From positions 15,936 through 27,585 of the forward strand of contig JAMCVR010000019.1 in NCBI GenBank assembly GCA_023475455.1: 11,650 nt of DNA, written 5' to 3'. The notes under the pieces are model-generated. The model was not told the origin of the DNA, did not search any database, and worked only from the letters and a program-made list of their open reading frames with translations. This DNA is from Thermoplasmatota archaeon. GTDB taxonomy: Bacteria; Pseudomonadota; Gammaproteobacteria; Burkholderiales; Thiobacillaceae. A program made the translations under genes and the position numbers. Position 1 is the first letter of the stretch. Each line of letters begins with the position of its first letter. Below, piece after piece: positions 9,522 to 11,650 of the stretch.

Positions 9522-10802
9522 ATGGTTCCTTACCTCACCACCGCACTCACCGGCCCGCTGCTGGAACTGGAAAAACGCCTGCTCGACGCCCAGCCGGTGA
9601 TCGAGCACTGGTTCCGCCAGCAATGGAAGGAACAGTCCGCGCCGTTCTACACGTCGGTGGACATCCGCAACGCGGGTTTCAAGCTGGCGCCGGTGGATAC
9701 CAATCTGTTTCCCGGCGGTTTTAACAACCTCAACCCGGCGTTCATGTCCCTGAGCATCCACGCGGCGATGGGCGCGGTGGAAAAGATCTGCCCCGATGCG
9801 CAGCGCCTGCTGCTGATTCCCGAGAACCACACCCGCAACACCTTCTACCTGCAGAACGTCGCGGTGCTGGCGCACATCCTGCGCCAGACCGGCCTCATCG
9901 TGCGCATCGGCACGCTGATCCCCGAGATCACCCAGCCGACCACGCTGGAACTGCCGGCCGGCGGACGCCTCACGCTGGAACCGCTGGTGCGCCGTGGCGA
10001 CCGCATCGGGCTGGAGGGCTTCGATCCCTGCGCGGTGCTGCTCAACAACGACCTGTCGGCCGGCGTGCCGAACATCCTCAAAGGCATCGAGCAGACCATC
10101 ATGCCGCCGCTGCACGCCGGCTGGGCGACGCGCCGCAAGTCGCGCCACTTTGCCGCGTATCAGAATGTCGCCATCGAATTCGCGCGGCTGGTGGGCATCG
10201 ATCCCTGGCTGATCGACCCCTATTTCACCCGGTGCGGAAAAATCGACTTTCAGGCGCGCCAGGGCGAGGAGTGCCTGGCCGAAAAGGTCGGCGACATGCT
10301 GGACAAAATCCGCGTCAAATACGACGAATACGGCATCGACCAGCCGCCCTTCGTCATCGTCAAGGCCGATGCCGGCACCTACGGCATGGGCATCATGACG
10401 GTGAAATCGCCGGACGACGTGCGCGAACTCAACCGCAGGCAGCGCAACAAGATGGCGGTCGGCAAGGAAGGCATGGAGGTCAGCGAGGTGCTGATCCAGG
10501 AGGGCGTCTACACCTTCGAGAGCATCAACGATGCGGTGGCCGAACCGGTGGTCTACATGCTCGACCATTTCGTCGTCGGCGGTTTTTACCGCGTGCACAC
10601 CGGACGCGGCGCCGACGAAAACCTCAACAGCCCCGGCATGCACTTCGTCCCGCTGGCGTTCGACGACACCTGCGTGATGCCCGATCGCAGCGCCAACCCC
10701 GACGCCAGCCCCAACCGCTTCTATGCCTACGGCGTGATCGCGCGGCTGGCGATGCTGGCGGCCAGCATCGAACTCGACGAAGCGCTGAACGAATCGAAAT
10801 GA
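9522..10802 (+). CDS. gshA: glutamate-cysteine ligase, proteobacterial (Acidithiobacillus-type) family
   Basis: This enzyme joins glutamate and cysteine with ATP to gamma-glutamylcysteine, the first and usually limiting step of glutathione synthesis in the cytosol. The 426-residue product belongs to the compact GshA type known from Acidithiobacillus and many betaproteobacteria, distinct from the enterobacterial enzyme of about 518 residues. Recognisable stretches are VDTNLFPGGFNNLNPAF (58-74), LLIPENHTRNTFY (97-109), LLNNDLSAGVP (173-183), the ATP-grasp-like FVIVKADAGTYGMGIMTV (277-294), LIQEGVYTFE (324-333) and DHFVVGGFYRVH (348-359). The ATG is supported by the family-like N-terminus; its ribosome site (GGAG) is rather far. 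The stop overlaps the gshB start as ATGA, indicating translational coupling. No lesions are seen. Confidence 0.92.
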   Translation: MVPYLTTALTGPLLELEKRLLDAQPVIEHWFRQQWKEQSAPFYTSVDIRNAGFKLAPVDTNLFPGGFNNLNPAFMSLSIHAAMGAVEKICPDAQRLLLIPENHTRNTFYLQNVAVLAHILRQTGLIVRIGTLIPEITQPTTLELPAGGRLTLEPLVRRGDRIGLEGFDPCAVLLNNDLSAGVPNILKGIEQTIMPPLHAGWATRRKSRHFAAYQNVAIEFARLVGIDPWLIDPYFTRCGKIDFQARQGEECLAEKVGDMLDKIRVKYDEYGIDQPPFVIVKADAGTYGMGIMTVKSPDDVRELNRRQRNKMAVGKEGMEVSEVLIQEGVYTFESINDAVAEPVVYMLDHFVVGGFYRVHTGRGADENLNSPGMHFVPLAFDDTCVMPDRSANPDASPNRFYAYGVIARLAMLAASIELDEALNESK

Positions 10803-11650
10803 AACTGCTGTTCGTCGTCGATCCGCTGGCGGGCCTCAAGCCCTACAAGGACAGTTCGGTGGCGATGATGCGCGCGGCGGCGGCGCGCGGTCACGCCGTG
10901 TTCGCCGCCGAGGCGCGCCAGCTCTGCGTGAAGGACGGCATCGCCCGCGCCGCCTGTGCCGCGCTTGAGGTGCGTACCGACGACGACTGGTACCGCATCA
11001 CCCGCACCGGCACCGGCGCGCTGAAGGATTTCGACGCCGTGGTGATGCGCACCGATCCGCCGGTGGACACCGACTATCTGCTCGCCACCCACCTGCTCGG
11101 CATCGCCGAAACCAACGGCGCGCGCGTGCTGAACCGGCCGTCCGCCTTGCGCGACTTCAACGAGAAGCTGGCGATCCTGAACTTCCCGCAGTTCGTCGCA
11201 CCCACCCTGGTTTCCGCCGATGCGGCGGACATTGGCCGCTTCCTCGCCGAGCACCACGACATCATCGTCAAGCCGCTCACCGAAATGGGCGGCAGCGGCA
11301 TATTCCGCCTTCTGCTTCCCGACCCCAACCGCAACGCCATCCTGGAAACGCTGACCCGGCGCGGCGGCCGCGCCATCATGGCGCAGCGCTACCTGCCGGC
11401 AATCAGCGAGGGGGACAAGCGCATCCTGCTGATAGCCGGTGAAGTCGTTCCGTGGGCGCTGGCGCGCATCCCCCTTGCAGGAGAAACCCGCGGCAACCTC
11501 GCCGCCGGCGGCACCGCGCGCGCGCAGCCGCTGTCGGCGCGCGACCGCGAAATCGCCGAGACCGTCGCGCCGTGGGCCAAGGCCCACGGCATTTTCCTCG
11601 CCGGCCTCGACGTCATCGGCGACTGCCTCACCGAAATCAACGTCACCAGC
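10799..11650 (+). CDS. gshB: glutathione synthase (partial, runs off the right edge)
   Basis: GshB adds glycine to gamma-glutamylcysteine with ATP, completing glutathione. The frame begins at the ATG overlapping the gshA stop and stays open for 284 codons to the window edge; the full protein is about 315 residues, so some 30 residues are missing. Prokaryotic GshB features follow in order: MKLLFVVDPLAGLKPYKDSS (1-20), MRTDPPVDTDY (83-93), LNRPSALRDFNEKLAILNFP (111-130), the ATP-grasp glycine-rich loop KPLTEMGGSGIFR (158-170), QRYLPAISEGDKRILLIAGE (196-215), VPWALARIP (217-225), RGNLAAGG (231-238) and GLDVIGDCLTEINVTS (269-284). It forms an operon with gshA and appears intact as far as it goes. 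Confidence 0.95.
   Translation, partial: MKLLFVVDPLAGLKPYKDSSVAMMRAAAARGHAVFAAEARQLCVKDGIARAACAALEVRTDDDWYRITRTGTGALKDFDAVVMRTDPPVDTDYLLATHLLGIAETNGARVLNRPSALRDFNEKLAILNFPQFVAPTLVSADAADIGRFLAEHHDIIVKPLTEMGGSGIFRLLLPDPNRNAILETLTRRGGRAIMAQRYLPAISEGDKRILLIAGEVVPWALARIPLAGETRGNLAAGGTARAQPLSARDREIAETVAPWAKAHGIFLAGLDVIGDCLTEINVTS

Noticed and set aside
9423..10643. 406-codon minus-strand frame opposite gshA
   Set aside because: It is antisense to the clearly conserved GshA sequence and looks like other GC-rich shadow frames.

Overview
The window reads as a chromosomal segment of a GC-rich proteobacterium, most likely a betaproteobacterium (an iron-, sulfur- or ammonia-oxidising Nitrosomonadales-type organism is my best guess). 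The evidence is the compact glutamate-cysteine ligase of the type first known from Acidithiobacillus, overlapping gshB by ATGA, and the overall codon use. The assignment rests on family recognition, not on a database search.

Layout. (1) Positions 1-4000 hold decayed accessory genes of the kind that sit between hsdS and hsdR in type I restriction loci: a broken RhuM-family gene (84-541), then a broken AlbA_2 / HATPase_c_4 (Schlafen-like ATP-binding, DNA-binding) gene (538-4000). The second gene carries a TGA in place of an expected Trp codon and a G7 tract that shifts the frame. It is further scrambled by two exact tandem duplications of 933 and 591 bp. (2) Positions 4001-4230 are non-coding and contain a palindromic MITE-like repeat (4025-4111). 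(3) Positions 4231-7398 carry an intact hsdR of 1055 codons with all expected nuclease and translocase motifs. (4) Positions 6923-8842 are a third exact tandem duplication (960 bp). It copies the 3' end of hsdR together with a convergent minus-strand gene for a small single-pass membrane protein; only the outer copy of that gene (8380-8859) keeps its start. (5) Positions 8883-9006 form a second inverted-repeat element. (6) Positions 9013-11650 are core genome: trmL on the minus strand, divergent from gshA-gshB, with gshB cut by the window edge.

How it fits together. HsdR would be the motor and nuclease of a type I restriction complex whose methylase and specificity subunits must lie outside the window, presumably to the left. 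RhuM and AlbA_2 proteins are frequent passengers of such loci, and here both are dead. GshA and GshB make glutathione in two steps and TrmL modifies the tRNA wobble position; neither is linked to restriction.

The most striking signal is three perfect head-to-tail duplications (933, 591 and 960 bp, all multiples of three) within 8.4 kb. Each has 1-4 bp of microhomology at its junction, and the first two overlap so that a 72-bp segment occurs three times. They are either very recent microhomology-mediated events or an assembly/amplification artefact. The sequence alone cannot decide, and this should be settled before any biology is built on them.
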